DNA of 64,000 bases, taken from NCBI GenBank assembly GCA_016793445.1, contig JAEUME010000013.1, positions 42,401 to 106,400 of the forward strand, read 5' to 3'. Below are positions 1-9,553 of the stretch, piece after piece (position 1 is the stretch's first letter; each line of letters begins with the position of its first letter). The notes beneath the pieces were generated by a model. That model had not been told where the DNA came from and did no database searches. It was given only the letters and a program-made list of their open reading frames with translations. The stretch comes from Hyphomicrobium sp. Its GTDB lineage: Bacteria > Pseudomonadota > Alphaproteobacteria > Rhizobiales > Hyphomicrobiaceae. Both the position numbers and the translations under genes were made by a program.

Positions 1-131
1 GCGCCTGGCAGGCAAAGGGCAAGACCCAATGCCCACGCGGTACGGCGTACCCGCCCATTCCAGAATTCGATCACCCCGATCAATCCCCTCGTGCTCAAAA
101 TAAGGCCAGCGGTCCGTAGCGCCGCCCCCAT
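1..131 (-). CDS. N-terminal fragment of an exported or membrane protein
   Basis: An open frame reads from an ATG at 131 on the minus strand to the window edge without a stop, giving 43 residues. It begins 7 bases after the glycerate kinase stop codon and has a GAGG ribosome site about 9 bases upstream, so it looks like the next gene of that operon. The end of the visible part (around residues 30-43, AWALGLALCLPG after an Arg-rich stretch) resembles a signal peptide or first membrane helix. The function cannot be told from this fragment, and chance is possible for so short a frame. Confidence 0.4.
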   Translation of the reverse strand, partial: MGAALRTAGLILSTRGLIGVIEFWNGRVRRTAWALGLALCLPG

Positions 132-138
132 GCTGGCC

Positions 139-1434
139 TCAAGGGTCGACGAGAATCACGCGGAAATCATTGACGTTCGTCTGGGTGGGGCCGCACAGGA
201 TGAGATCGCCGAGCGGTCTGAAGAATCCCGATGAATCGTTGTTGGCCAGGAAATTGGCGGCATTTTGATTGACGGCTTGCGCGCGCGCAAGCGTGTCGGG
301 GAAAACCATGGCGCCGGCTGGATCGTCGGCATTTCCACCACCCCCGTCGGTGCCATCCGTGTCGCCAGCCAGAGCGTAGATGCCTTTCGCGCCGTTCAAT
401 GCAATCGCGAGACCCAAGGCGTACTCCTGGTTGGGGCCGCCCGAGCCGTTGCCGCTTACGGTGACCGTAAGCTCGCCCCCCGACATGATCGCGACTTTTT
501 CGCCGCGGCGCTGAGCGTCGAGCGCCATGGCCGCATGCGCGCGGGCGACGTTACGCGCTTCGCCCTCCAGACTGTCGCCGAGGAGCTCGACGCGGTAGCC
601 CTGCGCGCGGGCGATCTGAGCTGCGGCTTCTATGGATGCCTTGGGCGCAGCGACGATCTCGTATTTCGAGTTCGCGAGCTTGGGGTCGCCGGGTTTAAGC
701 GTTTCGTTGGCCGGGCTGGCGAGGGCAGCTGCGATCTCGGGTGCGGGGGTAATCTTCCAGCGCGTTAGCACGTTGCGCGCATCAGCCAGAGTCGAGCGGT
801 CGGCCACGGTTGGGCCCGAGCCGATCTCATCGGGATGATCGCCCGGCACGTCCGAGATGGCGAGCGTCAGGAGGCGTGCGGGGTAGGCGGCCGCGGCCAG
901 CTTGCCGCCCTTGATCTGCGAGAGGTGCTTGCGCACGCAATTCATCTCGGAGATCGGCGCGCCAGATTTCAGGAGTTGCTTGGTGAGCTGCTGCTTGGTT
1001 TCAAAGGTCACGCCCTCGACGGGGGCGGCCCACAGTGCGGACGCACCGCCCGACAACAGACAGAGGACGAGGTCGTTGGGACCAGCGGTCTTGGCGTAAG
1101 CGATAGCTTGCTTGGCGCCTTCGATGGAGTTGGCGTCCGGCACGGGATGGCCAGCCTCGATGATCTTGATGATCCGGGTCGGCAACCCGAAGCCGTGCCG
1201 CGTCGAGATGAGCCCGGAGACTTTGTCTTGCTGGCCGGTGGCGATGTAGTGGGTTTCGGCTGCGACGGCCATGGCCGCGGTGCCTTTGCCCGCGCCGATG
1301 ATGATGATCCTGCCGCCCTCGGGCACGCGCGGAAGGTGGGCCGGCAGACACACCTTGGGATGGGCGGTCGAATAGGCGGCCTCGTAGAGAGCCATCAGCA
1401 TCTGTCGCGCCGCCTGATTGGTCGCCTCGGCCAT
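139..1434 (-). CDS. gckA: Glycerate 2-kinase, MOFRL family (serine cycle)
   Basis: 431-residue protein of the GckA/TtuD glycerate kinase type: an N-terminal DUF4147 domain with the Gly-rich GAGKGTAAMA segment and the LSGGASAL motif, then a C-terminal MOFRL domain (MSGGELTVTV, GGPNQEYALG, AGDTDGTDG). It phosphorylates glycerate to 2-phosphoglycerate, the step linking the serine cycle to central metabolism in methylotrophs. I chose the ATG at 1434 because GGGAGGA lies just upstream; a longer frame to 1563 exists but has no comparable site and no family match. The serine-cycle role is inferred from the EMC genes nearby; the same enzyme also serves glyoxylate or tartrate metabolism elsewhere. Confidence 0.9.
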   Translation of the reverse strand: MAEATNQAARQMLMALYEAAYSTAHPKVCLPAHLPRVPEGGRIIIIGAGKGTAAMAVAAETHYIATGQQDKVSGLISTRHGFGLPTRIIKIIEAGHPVPDANSIEGAKQAIAYAKTAGPNDLVLCLLSGGASALWAAPVEGVTFETKQQLTKQLLKSGAPISEMNCVRKHLSQIKGGKLAAAAYPARLLTLAISDVPGDHPDEIGSGPTVADRSTLADARNVLTRWKITPAPEIAAALASPANETLKPGDPKLANSKYEIVAAPKASIEAAAQIARAQGYRVELLGDSLEGEARNVARAHAAMALDAQRRGEKVAIMSGGELTVTVSGNGSGGPNQEYALGLAIALNGAKGIYALAGDTDGTDGGGGNADDPAGAMVFPDTLARAQAVNQNAANFLANNDSSGFFRPLGDLILCGPTQTNVNDFRVILVDP

Positions 1435-1661
1435 GTGTCCTCCCGGTATCCATTTTTCTTTTGCGCGCCCTGGGCTGGCCGGGCCGTATTGTTCTTTAGT
1501 GTTGATTTGCGGGATCGCCCATGAAGCGTCAAGGAATAGGAAGCCGCAGTCAGGGGCTGGCAATCCAACCGGGTAGGGGCCATCCTATTCAAAAGCGTCG
1601 CCGTTCAACGCCGGCCTGCGTCAAGGCAGGGCGCACCGGTTGCTTTACAGGAGACCGATCG

Positions 1662-1967
1662 ATGACGATGGACCCTAGCACAACCGAGGCCCTGGAGGCG
1701 GCGGCGTTCCGGCGTCTGGTGGAGCACCTGCGCATCCGCACGGACGTGCAGAACATCGACATGATGAATTTGGCCGGGTTTTGCCGGAACTGCCTGTCGA
1801 ACTGGATGATGGAGGCCGCCAAAGAGCGCGGGCTGGACCTCACAAAGGATGCGGCGCGCGAGCTGGTCTACGGTATGCCCTACAAGGAATGGCAGGCGAA
1901 GTATCAGACCGAAGCGAGTGCGGAAAAGATCGCCGCCTTCGAAAACAGTCGTCCCAAGGAACACTGA
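1662..1967 (+). CDS. DUF1244 family protein
   Basis: 101-residue protein matching the DUF1244 family by the segment from FRRLVEHLRIRTDVQNIDMM through LAGFCRNCLSNWM to GMPYKEWQ. Family members are small soluble proteins of about this length, common in alphaproteobacteria; two conserved Cys (in FCRNC) are present. Function unknown. The start at 1662 is supported by CAGGAG about 10 bases upstream; a second ATG lies two codons later. It is divergent from glycerate kinase and precedes dxs by 165 bases. Confidence 0.85.
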   Translation: MTMDPSTTEALEAAAFRRLVEHLRIRTDVQNIDMMNLAGFCRNCLSNWMMEAAKERGLDLTKDAARELVYGMPYKEWQAKYQTEASAEKIAAFENSRPKEH

Positions 1968-2132
1968 ACGACAGCGACAGGCGCAAGGCCGGTTTGTGCG
2001 CCCGAAGTACGGTGAGAGCGGCACTTTGGCCGGAATTCGGCCGGAATATGCGTGGATTGGTCTCTTGCAGGACCCTCACATCTGCCATAACGATCCAATG
2101 TCACAAATGGCCGGAATGCCCGGCAGGGATTA

Positions 2133-4055
2133 ATGCCCGTGAGCAAAACGCCCCTTCTCGATACCGTCAAGACGCCCGCCGATCTGCGCGCGTTACCAGA
2201 GGCTTCGCTGCGCCAGTTCGCCGATGAACTGCGCATGGAGACCATTGACGCGGTTTCGGTCACGGGGGGCCACCTTGGCGCGGGACTGGGCGTCGTGGAG
2301 CTGACGGTTGCCTTGCACTGGGTTTTCGATACCCCGCGCGACCGGCTGATATGGGATGTGGGCCATCAGGCCTACCCGCATAAGATCATTACCGGCCGGC
2401 GTGAGCGCATCCGCACGCTGCGTCAGCCGGGAGGCTTGTCAGGCTTCACCAAACGCGACGAGAGCGTGTACGACCCCTTCGGCGCGGCGCACTCATCCAC
2501 CTCCATTTCCGCCGGTCTTGGAATGGCGGTGGCGCGCGATCTGTCGGGCAGCGACACCAATGTCATTGCCGTGATTGGCGATGGCGCCATGAGTGCGGGC
2601 ATGGCCTACGAGGCGATCAATAACGCCGGTGCGCGCGATGAGCGCCTGATCGTCATTCTCAACGACAACGACATGTCGATTGCGCCGCCGGCCGGAGCGC
2701 TGTCGGCGTACCTTGCGCGCGTCACCTCGTCGGGCACCTACCTGCATCTGCGCGACTACGCCAAGCAGCTTGCCAGGATGCTGCCCAAGAAGTGGGAGCG
2801 GCGCGCCGCGCGCATGGAGGAATATACCCGCCATCTCTGGCAGGGCGGCCAGTGGTTCGAGGAACTGGGTTTCTATTATATCGGTCCCATCGACGGCCAC
2901 GACTTCAGCCAGCTTGTACCCGTCTTGAAGAACGTGCGCGACGCTAAGCAAGGCCCGATCCTGGTTCACGTCGTGACCCAAAAGGGTAAGGGCTATGCGC
3001 CGGCGGAAGCCTCCGCCGACAAGTATCATGGCGTGAGCAAGTTCAATGTCGTGACCGGCGCACAGGTCAAGCCAAAGCCCAACGCGCCGACCTACACGCG
3101 CATCTTTGCTGAAAGCCTCATCAAGCAAGCCGAAAAGGACGACAGGATCGTCGCCATCACGGCGGCCATGCCGGATGGAACGGGGCTTGATCTTTTCGGC
3201 GCACGCTTTCCCCGGCGCATGTTCGACGTGGGAATTGCCGAACAGCACGCGGTGACGTTTGCGGCGGGGTTGGCGGCCGAAGGCTACAAGCCGTTCGCTG
3301 CGATCTACTCGACGTTTCTGCAGCGCGCCTACGATCAGGTCGTGCATGACGTTGCCATTCAGCGCCTTCCCGTGCGCTTCGCTCTGGATCGCGCAGGTCT
3401 CGTAGGGGCGGACGGACCGACGCATGCGGGCGCCTACGATATTGCCTATCTCGGCTGCATTCCGAACATGGTTCTCATGGCGGCCGCTGACGAGGCGGAA
3501 CTCGTGCACATGGTCGCCACGCAGGCGGCCCTCGACGATGGGCCTAGCGCGCTGCGCTATCCGCGCGGCGAAGGCGCCGGCGTGGAGCTGCCTCAGGAGG
3601 GTCGCCCACTCGATATCGGCAAAGGCCGCATCGTGCGCGAAGGCTCCACGGTTGCGATTCTTTCCCTGGGCACGCGGCTTGCCGAGGCCCTGCGTGCCGC
3701 CGAGCAGCTTGCGGCTTTCGGGCTGTCAACCACGGTTGCCGACGCGCGCTTCGCCAAGCCTCTCGACAAGGATCTCATCAAGCGGCTCGCCGCGAACCAT
3801 GAGGTCCTGGTAACCATCGAGGAGGGTTCGGTGGGCGGGTTCGGGTCGTTTGTGCTGCATTATCTGGCCGAGGATGGGTTGCTCGATCGCGGGCTGAAGG
3901 TGCGCACCATGGTGCTGCCGGATTACTTCATCGATCACGGCAAGCCCGATGACATGTACAAGGCAGCGGGGCTTTCAGCCGACGGGATCATCTCGACGGT
4001 GTTTCAGGCGCTGGGGCGGGACAGGCTGACGGGCGAGCTTCCCGGCAGGGCGTAA
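2133..4055 (+). CDS. dxs: 1-deoxy-D-xylulose-5-phosphate synthase
   Basis: 640-residue thiamine-diphosphate enzyme that condenses pyruvate and glyceraldehyde-3-phosphate, the first step of the MEP isoprenoid pathway. Visible signatures are [20 protein letters not shown] near residue 45, the ThDP motif [16 protein letters not shown] near residue 150, [18 protein letters not shown] and the [15 protein letters not shown] block in the pyrimidine-binding domain, and the transketolase C-terminal domain. Length is normal for the family. ATG at 2133 follows a weak GCAGGGA site. No xseB or ispA is seen next to it; it stands as a single gene. Confidence 0.97.
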   Translation: MPVSKTPLLDTVKTPADLRALPEASLRQFADELRMETIDAVSVTGGHLGAGLGVVELTVALHWVFDTPRDRLIWDVGHQAYPHKIITGRRERIRTLRQPGGLSGFTKRDESVYDPFGAAHSSTSISAGLGMAVARDLSGSDTNVIAVIGDGAMSAGMAYEAINNAGARDERLIVILNDNDMSIAPPAGALSAYLARVTSSGTYLHLRDYAKQLARMLPKKWERRAARMEEYTRHLWQGGQWFEELGFYYIGPIDGHDFSQLVPVLKNVRDAKQGPILVHVVTQKGKGYAPAEASADKYHGVSKFNVVTGAQVKPKPNAPTYTRIFAESLIKQAEKDDRIVAITAAMPDGTGLDLFGARFPRRMFDVGIAEQHAVTFAAGLAAEGYKPFAAIYSTFLQRAYDQVVHDVAIQRLPVRFALDRAGLVGADGPTHAGAYDIAYLGCIPNMVLMAAADEAELVHMVATQAALDDGPSALRYPRGEGAGVELPQEGRPLDIGKGRIVREGSTVAILSLGTRLAEALRAAEQLAAFGLSTTVADARFAKPLDKDLIKRLAANHEVLVTIEEGSVGGFGSFVLHYLAEDGLLDRGLKVRTMVLPDYFIDHGKPDDMYKAAGLSADGIISTVFQALGRDRLTGELPGRA

Positions 4056-4084
4056 GCTTGCGCGCCGTGCCCCCTTTGAATTCC

Positions 4085-4309
4085 TTACCGGTCCGCCTTC
4101 GGCACGTCTGGTTTGGCCATCCACTTGATCAGCAGGCCGGCGGGCAGGACCCACAACAGGCCCGCAACGATGTAATAAACGAACTCGACAAACCCGTTGG
4201 CCTGCCTGATCTGCAGCACAACCGCGACGGCGAGCGCGAGCAGGGCATAAACTGCGATGAGGAGGATGAGCAGGATGGCCCCAGTGAATTTTCGCGCGCG
4301 TTGGGTCAT
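4085..4309 (-). CDS. DUF2842 small membrane protein
   Basis: 74 residues starting MTQRARKFTG, with two predicted membrane helices (about residues 9-32 and 42-62) separated by a short polar loop. This matches the alphaproteobacterial DUF2842 family, which is very often found beside ctaA, as here (divergent, 132 bases away). Start at 4309 preferred: AGGAC lies upstream; the frame extends to 4363 without support. Function unknown, possibly linked to cytochrome oxidase maturation by context only. Confidence 0.8.
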   Translation of the reverse strand: MTQRARKFTGAILLILLIAVYALLALAVAVVLQIRQANGFVEFVYYIVAGLLWVLPAGLLIKWMAKPDVPKADR

Positions 4310-4441
4310 GAATGCTGTCCTTGACGCGAAGGCCTTCGCGTAAAGGTGCGGCCCGGCGCGCATTGCGGGCGCAGTCTTCGCCTATTATCAGGGGTAAGGC
4401 AAGTCATCCGCCGTTCACTGCCCCTCGGGAGATCATTTAGC

Positions 4442-5521
4442 ATGGCAAACGCCGCCATTAATCTGTCTGAACCGCGCACTGCGCGCGCGCAGTCTGGTCA
4501 TGCCGCTGTTGAAGCCTGGCTATGGTTCGTGGCGGCGCTCGTTTTCGCCATGGTGGCGGTGGGCGGGGCGACACGTCTCACGGGCAGCGGCCTCTCGATC
4601 ACCGAATGGAAGCCCATCATGGGCGCCATCCCGCCGCTAAATGAGGCGGACTGGCTCGTCGCCTTTGAGAAATACAAGCAGATTCCCCAGTACAAGCTCG
4701 TCAACGAAGGCATGTCGCTTTCGGAATTCAAGAGCATCTTCTGGTGGGAGTGGGGGCACCGGTTCCTCGGACGTATCGTCGGGGTCGTCTTCGCGTTGCC
4801 GCTCCTCGTTTTCTGGTGGCGCGGCTGGTTGCGTGCCGGCACGGCGGGAAAGTACGCCGGGCTGTTCGCGCTGGGAGCCATCCAGGGCGCCATCGGCTGG
4901 TATATGGTGGCATCCGGGTTGTCCGAACGCGTCTCCGTCAGTCAGTACCGTCTGGCGCTGCACCTTTCGGGTGCGCTGGCGATCTTCGCGTTACTGGTGT
5001 GGCTGGCTCTGGACGAGCGCCGTGCGAGGCTTGGCGGCTCGCCAGGCATCGTCACGGGCTTCGTGCGCGCAATGGCGGCTGTGATGTTCGGTTTGGTGTT
5101 CCTGCAGACCGTGCTCGGCGCGTTTGTTGCGGGGCTCAAGGCCGGCCTCATCTACAATACGTGGCCGAGCATGGACGGGCAGTTCGTGCCGTCCGATTAC
5201 TGGATCGACGGCCATGGGCTCATGAGTTTCTTTGAAGGGCACGCGGCTGCCCAGTTCAATCATCGCATGATGGCGTATCTGCTGCTCGCCGCGGCGCTGG
5301 TGCAGACCATCGCCATTCTGCGCGCGGGCGCCACGTGTGCGGCGAAATTGTCGGGGTTCGTGCTTCTCCTGGCCGTTGTCGCCCAGGCCGTCATAGGTAT
5401 CCTGACGCTCGTCTGGCACGTTCCGTTGACGCTGGGCGTGCTGCATCAGGCGGGCGCCGTCGCCGTGCTGGGTATCGCGGTGTGGCACCTGTTCGCGGTC
5501 AACGACGCGCGCAAGGTCTAG
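4442..5521 (+). CDS. ctaA: Haem A synthase (COX15/CtaA)
   Basis: 359-residue polytopic membrane protein of the COX15 type that oxidises haem O to haem A for aa3 cytochrome oxidases. Signatures: GGATRLTGSGLSITEWKP after the first helix, WWEWGHRFLGRIVG (haem-ligand His in a WGHR-type motif), LVFLQTVLGAFVAGLKAG, NTWPSMDGQFVP, and HRMMAYLL plus LGVLHQAGAV near the C terminus providing further His ligands. The two homologous four-helix halves are both present. ATG at 4442 follows CGGGAGA. Divergent from the DUF2842 gene. Confidence 0.95.
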   Translation: MANAAINLSEPRTARAQSGHAAVEAWLWFVAALVFAMVAVGGATRLTGSGLSITEWKPIMGAIPPLNEADWLVAFEKYKQIPQYKLVNEGMSLSEFKSIFWWEWGHRFLGRIVGVVFALPLLVFWWRGWLRAGTAGKYAGLFALGAIQGAIGWYMVASGLSERVSVSQYRLALHLSGALAIFALLVWLALDERRARLGGSPGIVTGFVRAMAAVMFGLVFLQTVLGAFVAGLKAGLIYNTWPSMDGQFVPSDYWIDGHGLMSFFEGHAAAQFNHRMMAYLLLAAALVQTIAILRAGATCAAKLSGFVLLLAVVAQAVIGILTLVWHVPLTLGVLHQAGAVAVLGIAVWHLFAVNDARKV

Positions 5522-5588
5522 TCTAGATCCCAAACGTCTTTGGATAGGCAAGGCGGGACACGTGTACAAGACGGTTTCCAGCGACCTG

Positions 5589-6683
5589 TCAGGGAGGATT
5601 CATAATCAGGTCATGGAAATCTTCTAGGACCGCTTGGGCATGTGCGCCGTCGTCAGCCACGAGCGTGATGAAACCCTCCAGCGCCAGAAGTTCTCCGCCG
5701 ATGGAATACACGCCGCGACCTTGTTCCCAGACCCATTTCACGTGCCCAGACCGGTTGATGATCCGGTACACCAACTGGAAATTGCGCTGCAACATCACCT
5801 GCTGGTGCGCATGGTTCCATGCGTCGTCGCGATCATCGGGGAACATGATCTGCTGAAAATAGAAGTTGGGATCGTTGACGAGCTGATAGGGCTCGTAGCC
5901 GGTCACTTCCAGGCAGCCGTCACTTGCGAACTCAAAGCTCCAGTTGCGGTTGCTCTTGCAGCGATAAACCATGCCTGGGATGCTGTTTAACAGGGTGCTG
6001 AGCGACCGCCTGACCGCCCGCAGGCTCGCTTCCACCTGCTTCTGGCGGTCGATGTCCGTCAGGGTGCCGATGGCGCTGCGCTCCTCGCCGTTGACGGCCT
6101 TGGCGCGCAGTTCCAGCCAGTGCGACGTGCCGTTTCGCGCAATCATGCGCGTTTCTATCTGGCAGCTGTCGCGTTTACCCCTGAGAAGGCCGCTGATCTG
6201 CGCGTCGACCAGGGGGCGATCTTCCGGATGGATGAAGGCGCCGAAGGGCTGATGGATGCTGTCCGCGACCGTGTGGTCCAGCAAGGGCTCCCACGAGGCG
6301 CTGAGAAAGCCGATATCGCCGTTGGAATCGATCTTGAAGACGATCTGCTCGATATGCTCGACGATTTGTTGGTAATCGAAGGGCGCCGCACCGTCCATGA
6401 CGGGGTGCGGAGCGGGAGGGGAGGGTGAGTGACTGTGATGCTCGTTTGACGTCATCAGGGCCGGTATCGGCGACGACGTCCGAAGCATATCGGACTTGTC
6501 CGTTGTCAATGCAGACGTAGCCGGTTTCGGCTTCTGGTCACCAGATTCGCTTTGCAGATCGCGCCGCACAACCGGGTAGACAGCAAAAGCGAAAACACCG
6601 ACAACTATCGCTATCGAGCCTAGGCCGAATAGAGCAAAATAAGTCCCGGCAAGATTTATCCAATCTGGCCATCCGGTAACCAT
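5589..6683 (-). CDS. Membrane-anchored double-PAS sensor without output domain
   Basis: About 364 residues from the ATG at 6683: one clear N-terminal membrane helix (FALFGLGSIAIVVGVFAFAVYPV), a low-complexity linker, then two PAS domains (starting near QIVEHIEQIVFKIDSNG and LNSIPGMVYRCKSNRNWSFEF). The second ends close to the stop. No histidine kinase, GGDEF, EAL or methyl-accepting domain follows, so the signal must pass by protein contact or the gene has lost its output. It is head to head with the NarX-like kinase; longer starts (6704, 6812) would overlap that gene's 5' end. Start uncertain; family assignment firm. Confidence 0.75.
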   Translation of the reverse strand: MVTGWPDWINLAGTYFALFGLGSIAIVVGVFAFAVYPVVRRDLQSESGDQKPKPATSALTTDKSDMLRTSSPIPALMTSNEHHSHSPSPPAPHPVMDGAAPFDYQQIVEHIEQIVFKIDSNGDIGFLSASWEPLLDHTVADSIHQPFGAFIHPEDRPLVDAQISGLLRGKRDSCQIETRMIARNGTSHWLELRAKAVNGEERSAIGTLTDIDRQKQVEASLRAVRRSLSTLLNSIPGMVYRCKSNRNWSFEFASDGCLEVTGYEPYQLVNDPNFYFQQIMFPDDRDDAWNHAHQQVMLQRNFQLVYRIINRSGHVKWVWEQGRGVYSIGGELLALEGFITLVADDGAHAQAVLEDFHDLIMNPP

Positions 6684-6684
6684 T

Positions 6685-8571
6685 ATGGTGCTGAAACTGA
6701 GCATCGTTATGACCACGACCAGTCGAGCGATCACCAAGACATCGAGCCCTGTCGTACAACCTCGCGTTCGTGATCGCAGCAACCATTTGGGGTATTTCGA
6801 CCGGCTGCGCAAAGCACGTCGGCAGTATCCGCTCTATTTCAGAACGGTCGCCTTCCTCACGGGTATTGCCTTTGCGGCTCTCCTCATCCTCACGAGTTCC
6901 TTTTTCCTATCAGACTACAGCTCCGCCGCCCACACCGCTCTCGGCAAGCTCAGCCAGGCGCGGCTTGCATGGAGCGGATCGGCGCCGGATATGGTGCAGG
7001 CTCCGGGCGCGGATACGAACACTGGCACGAACACTGACGGAACGCGGCCTTTGATTTTGGATGTGCTGAAGGATGAGATGATCCTGAGCAACGCAGGCGT
7101 CAACCTCGACCTTCTTAAGGACGCCGGGCAGATCAGGGACAAAGTCACCGCCCGCGACGCACTCGCTTTGATGGAGCAGGCCGCGCAGAATATCGAGCGT
7201 GATCTGGAGGCGACACGCTTTCAGGTCAGGCTCCTGCAGCTTGCAAGCCTTGGACTTCTTCTCTTCTGTCTTGCACGCTTGAGCATCGACGCACGCCGCG
7301 TTCTCGTTGATGGCGTCGACCGGCTTGTGGGGATGGTGACAACCGTCGAGGGCCGGGGGGCATCTTCACCGATGCGCGATGAAGTTGCCCGTCTTGAGGG
7401 GAGCATCGCGGGCGTTCTCGCACAACTGGAAAGCACCGCCGATACCTCAAGCGTGGCCGCCGAGACCCGGGCCTCACTGGCGCGCATGACGCGGGCACAG
7501 GACTACTTGTCCAAGGCCATAGGCTCCATGCTGCGCCATTCCTTCGGCGACTGGATGCTGCGCAAATTCCTCTACTCTCTGGAGCGCGCGCTCGACTTCG
7601 AGAACACTGCGATTTTGTTCTCGGAGGACGAGGCGGCGATCCATTCCGGACGCTGCCTCTTCTCAAACCGCGAGCCCGGCCCGTTTAACAAGGAGTTCTC
7701 CTCAGAGTTGTTTGGAGCGGGAGCCGGGGCAATCGTTGAAGGGTCTTCGGATACGCCCGGCACGCGCAGGGCAGGGGTAGGGTTTGCCGATACGACGGGA
7801 GAGCTGAGCGTGCTTCTGGTCGAATTTCCAGAAGACAGACTGCTTGAAGCGTTCGAGATTCAGACGCTGCGGATAACGGCGAGCCTGCTCTCCATGGCTG
7901 CAAAGCTCGACGGTCATGACCAAGAGGCGCGACGTGTCGCCGTGCTGGAAGAGCGCGCGGCGATCGCGCGGGAACTGCATGATTCCCTGGCGCAGTCGCT
8001 CTCCTTCATGAAAATTCAGCTTGCGCGCCTTCAATCCTATCAAAATAACAGGAGCTTCGAGACGAAGAAGCAGATGGAAACCATCACCAGCGATCTGCGG
8101 CATGGCCTGGACAACGCCTACAGGGAATTGCGCGAACTTCTTGCAACATTCCGTGTCCATATGGATGTGCGGGGTCTCGACTTTGCAATCGAGTCCGCGA
8201 TCGAAGAGTTCACCCAGAGGTCGGGTCTCCCGATATCCTTGGACAACAGGCTTGTGGGCGCACCGCTAACCGTGAACGAGGAATTCCATGTCCTGCACGT
8301 CGTGCGCGAGGCCCTGAGCAATATCCTCCATCATGCATCGGCCAGCAATGTTTGGATCGTGATGGCGCTGCAGGCAAATGGAGCTGTCGTGATAACCATA
8401 GATGATGATGGGGTGGGCTACCTTCCACCGGAAATCAAGCAGCCTTCACATCATGGCCAAACGATCATGAAGGAGCGCGCTTTCAGTCTCGGCGGAACCA
8501 TCGACATCGCTCCAAGGCGGAACGGCGGAACCCGCGTGAAGCTGACGTTCACGCCGAAGAAGTCGCAGTAG
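6685..8571 (+). CDS. NarX-type sensor histidine kinase
   Basis: 628 residues. Two membrane helices (TVAFLTGIAFAALLILTSSFF near 50-75 and LASLGLLLFCLARL near 185-200) bracket a periplasmic domain of about 110 residues; next come a HAMP-like linker, a GAF-like region, a HisKA_3 domain with phospho-His in RELHDSLAQSLSFMKIQ, and a HATPase (NILHHA, DDDGVGY). The dimerisation block closely resembles E. coli NarX, but the nitrate-binding P-box seen in NarX is not recognisable, so the ligand is open. It is followed after 23 bases by its NarL-like partner. The start is uncertain; ATG 6685 and 6709 both lack a clear ribosome site. Confidence 0.88.
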   Translation: MVLKLSIVMTTTSRAITKTSSPVVQPRVRDRSNHLGYFDRLRKARRQYPLYFRTVAFLTGIAFAALLILTSSFFLSDYSSAAHTALGKLSQARLAWSGSAPDMVQAPGADTNTGTNTDGTRPLILDVLKDEMILSNAGVNLDLLKDAGQIRDKVTARDALALMEQAAQNIERDLEATRFQVRLLQLASLGLLLFCLARLSIDARRVLVDGVDRLVGMVTTVEGRGASSPMRDEVARLEGSIAGVLAQLESTADTSSVAAETRASLARMTRAQDYLSKAIGSMLRHSFGDWMLRKFLYSLERALDFENTAILFSEDEAAIHSGRCLFSNREPGPFNKEFSSELFGAGAGAIVEGSSDTPGTRRAGVGFADTTGELSVLLVEFPEDRLLEAFEIQTLRITASLLSMAAKLDGHDQEARRVAVLEERAAIARELHDSLAQSLSFMKIQLARLQSYQNNRSFETKKQMETITSDLRHGLDNAYRELRELLATFRVHMDVRGLDFAIESAIEEFTQRSGLPISLDNRLVGAPLTVNEEFHVLHVVREALSNILHHASASNVWIVMALQANGAVVITIDDDGVGYLPPEIKQPSHHGQTIMKERAFSLGGTIDIAPRRNGGTRVKLTFTPKKSQ

Positions 8572-8594
8572 CAGGGACGTTCTGGACACCGGTC

Positions 8595-9233
8595 ATGATC
8601 AAGATTGTCCTCATTGATGATCATCCTTTGTTTCGCAAAGGAGTTCGGCAAATGATCTCGGACCATCCGAGATTCAAGGTTGTTGGGGAAGCCGCGTCCG
8701 GTCAGCAGGGCTTGGATATGGCCCAGGCGCTTCGTCCCGACATGGTGTTGATCGACATCAACATGAAGGGCATGAGCGGGCTTGAAACTCTGCGGCGCTT
8801 GAAGGCAACGGACCTGCATGCGCGATACATCATTCTCACCGTGTCGAATTCCGAGGAGGACCTCATCGAGGCCTTGCGCGTGGGTGCCGACGGCTATCTG
8901 CTCAAGGATATGGAGCCGGAGGACTTGTGCACCAATCTCCTCAAAGCCTGGAGCGGCATGACCGTGCTGCAAGACACGCTGACGGAAGTCCTCAGAAGTG
9001 CGTTGCTCTCGCCCGTGAGCGCAGGAAGCACAAAGGAAGAATTACTGACCATGCGCGAACGCGAGGTCCTTGAATGCCTCGCCGACGGACTGAACAACAA
9101 GACGATTGCGCGCAACCTTGGCATCAGCGACACCACCGTGAAGGTTCATGTCAAGAATGTGCTGCGCAAGTTGAACCTTACAAGCCGGCTTGAGGCCGCG
9201 GTCTGGAAACACAAGTCCAGGCAGCCGAATTGA
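8595..9233 (+). CDS. NarL-type response regulator
   Basis: 212-residue regulator: receiver domain (IDDHPLFRKGV; phospho-acceptor Asp in VLIDINMKGM; conserved Lys in GYLLKDMEPEDL) and a C-terminal LuxR/GerE helix-turn-helix (LTMREREVLECLADGLNNKTIARNLG, then TVKVHVKNVL). The segments ADGYLLKDMEPEDL and SRLEAAVWKH are nearly those of E. coli NarL, so this is a NarL homologue and not a generic LuxR-type regulator. It is co-transcribed with the kinase. No narGHI or nir genes are in view, so the regulon is unknown. Confidence 0.93.
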   Translation: MIKIVLIDDHPLFRKGVRQMISDHPRFKVVGEAASGQQGLDMAQALRPDMVLIDINMKGMSGLETLRRLKATDLHARYIILTVSNSEEDLIEALRVGADGYLLKDMEPEDLCTNLLKAWSGMTVLQDTLTEVLRSALLSPVSAGSTKEELLTMREREVLECLADGLNNKTIARNLGISDTTVKVHVKNVLRKLNLTSRLEAAVWKHKSRQPN

Positions 9234-9236
9234 AGC

Positions 9237-9452
9237 TCATGACTTGTAGCGAGCGTTTGGACCCTTAGCGCAATGATCAAGCCGATCGTCTGCGGCTGCG
9301 CTGGGCCATGATGGCTTTGAACCGATCATGCAGGCGTAGCCTGCAGTCTGGACTCGTTTGGTTCTCGTCCCGCAGCATTCGCAGTGTCCATCTGCACTGC
9401 CCGTCTCTTCGATCTCGAAATCCTGCCAGTTTAGCGGCGGTACGTAAGTCAT
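9237..9452 (-). CDS. Small Cys-motif protein, possibly truncated
   Basis: 71-residue frame with an AAGAGAG-like ribosome site before the ATG at 9452. Residues 15-34 (GSADGHCECCGTRTKRV) look like a small metal-binding CxCC element; the rest after about residue 36 has no recognisable pattern and may be out of frame from an ancestral gene. It converges on the NarL-type gene with only 3 bases between stops. Could be a decayed gene; no function proposed. Confidence 0.4.
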   Translation of the reverse strand: MTYVPPLNWQDFEIEETGSADGHCECCGTRTKRVQTAGYACMIGSKPSWPSAAADDRLDHCAKGPNARYKS

Positions 9453-9553
9453 CGCTCTCTCTTAGGCGCCTCACTCTCCGTCTTTGACGCGATCACCGTA
9501 AGCGGAAGCAGCGAAGATGTGCAAGCTTCGCCGCGAATTTCCGCTGTGGGCCA

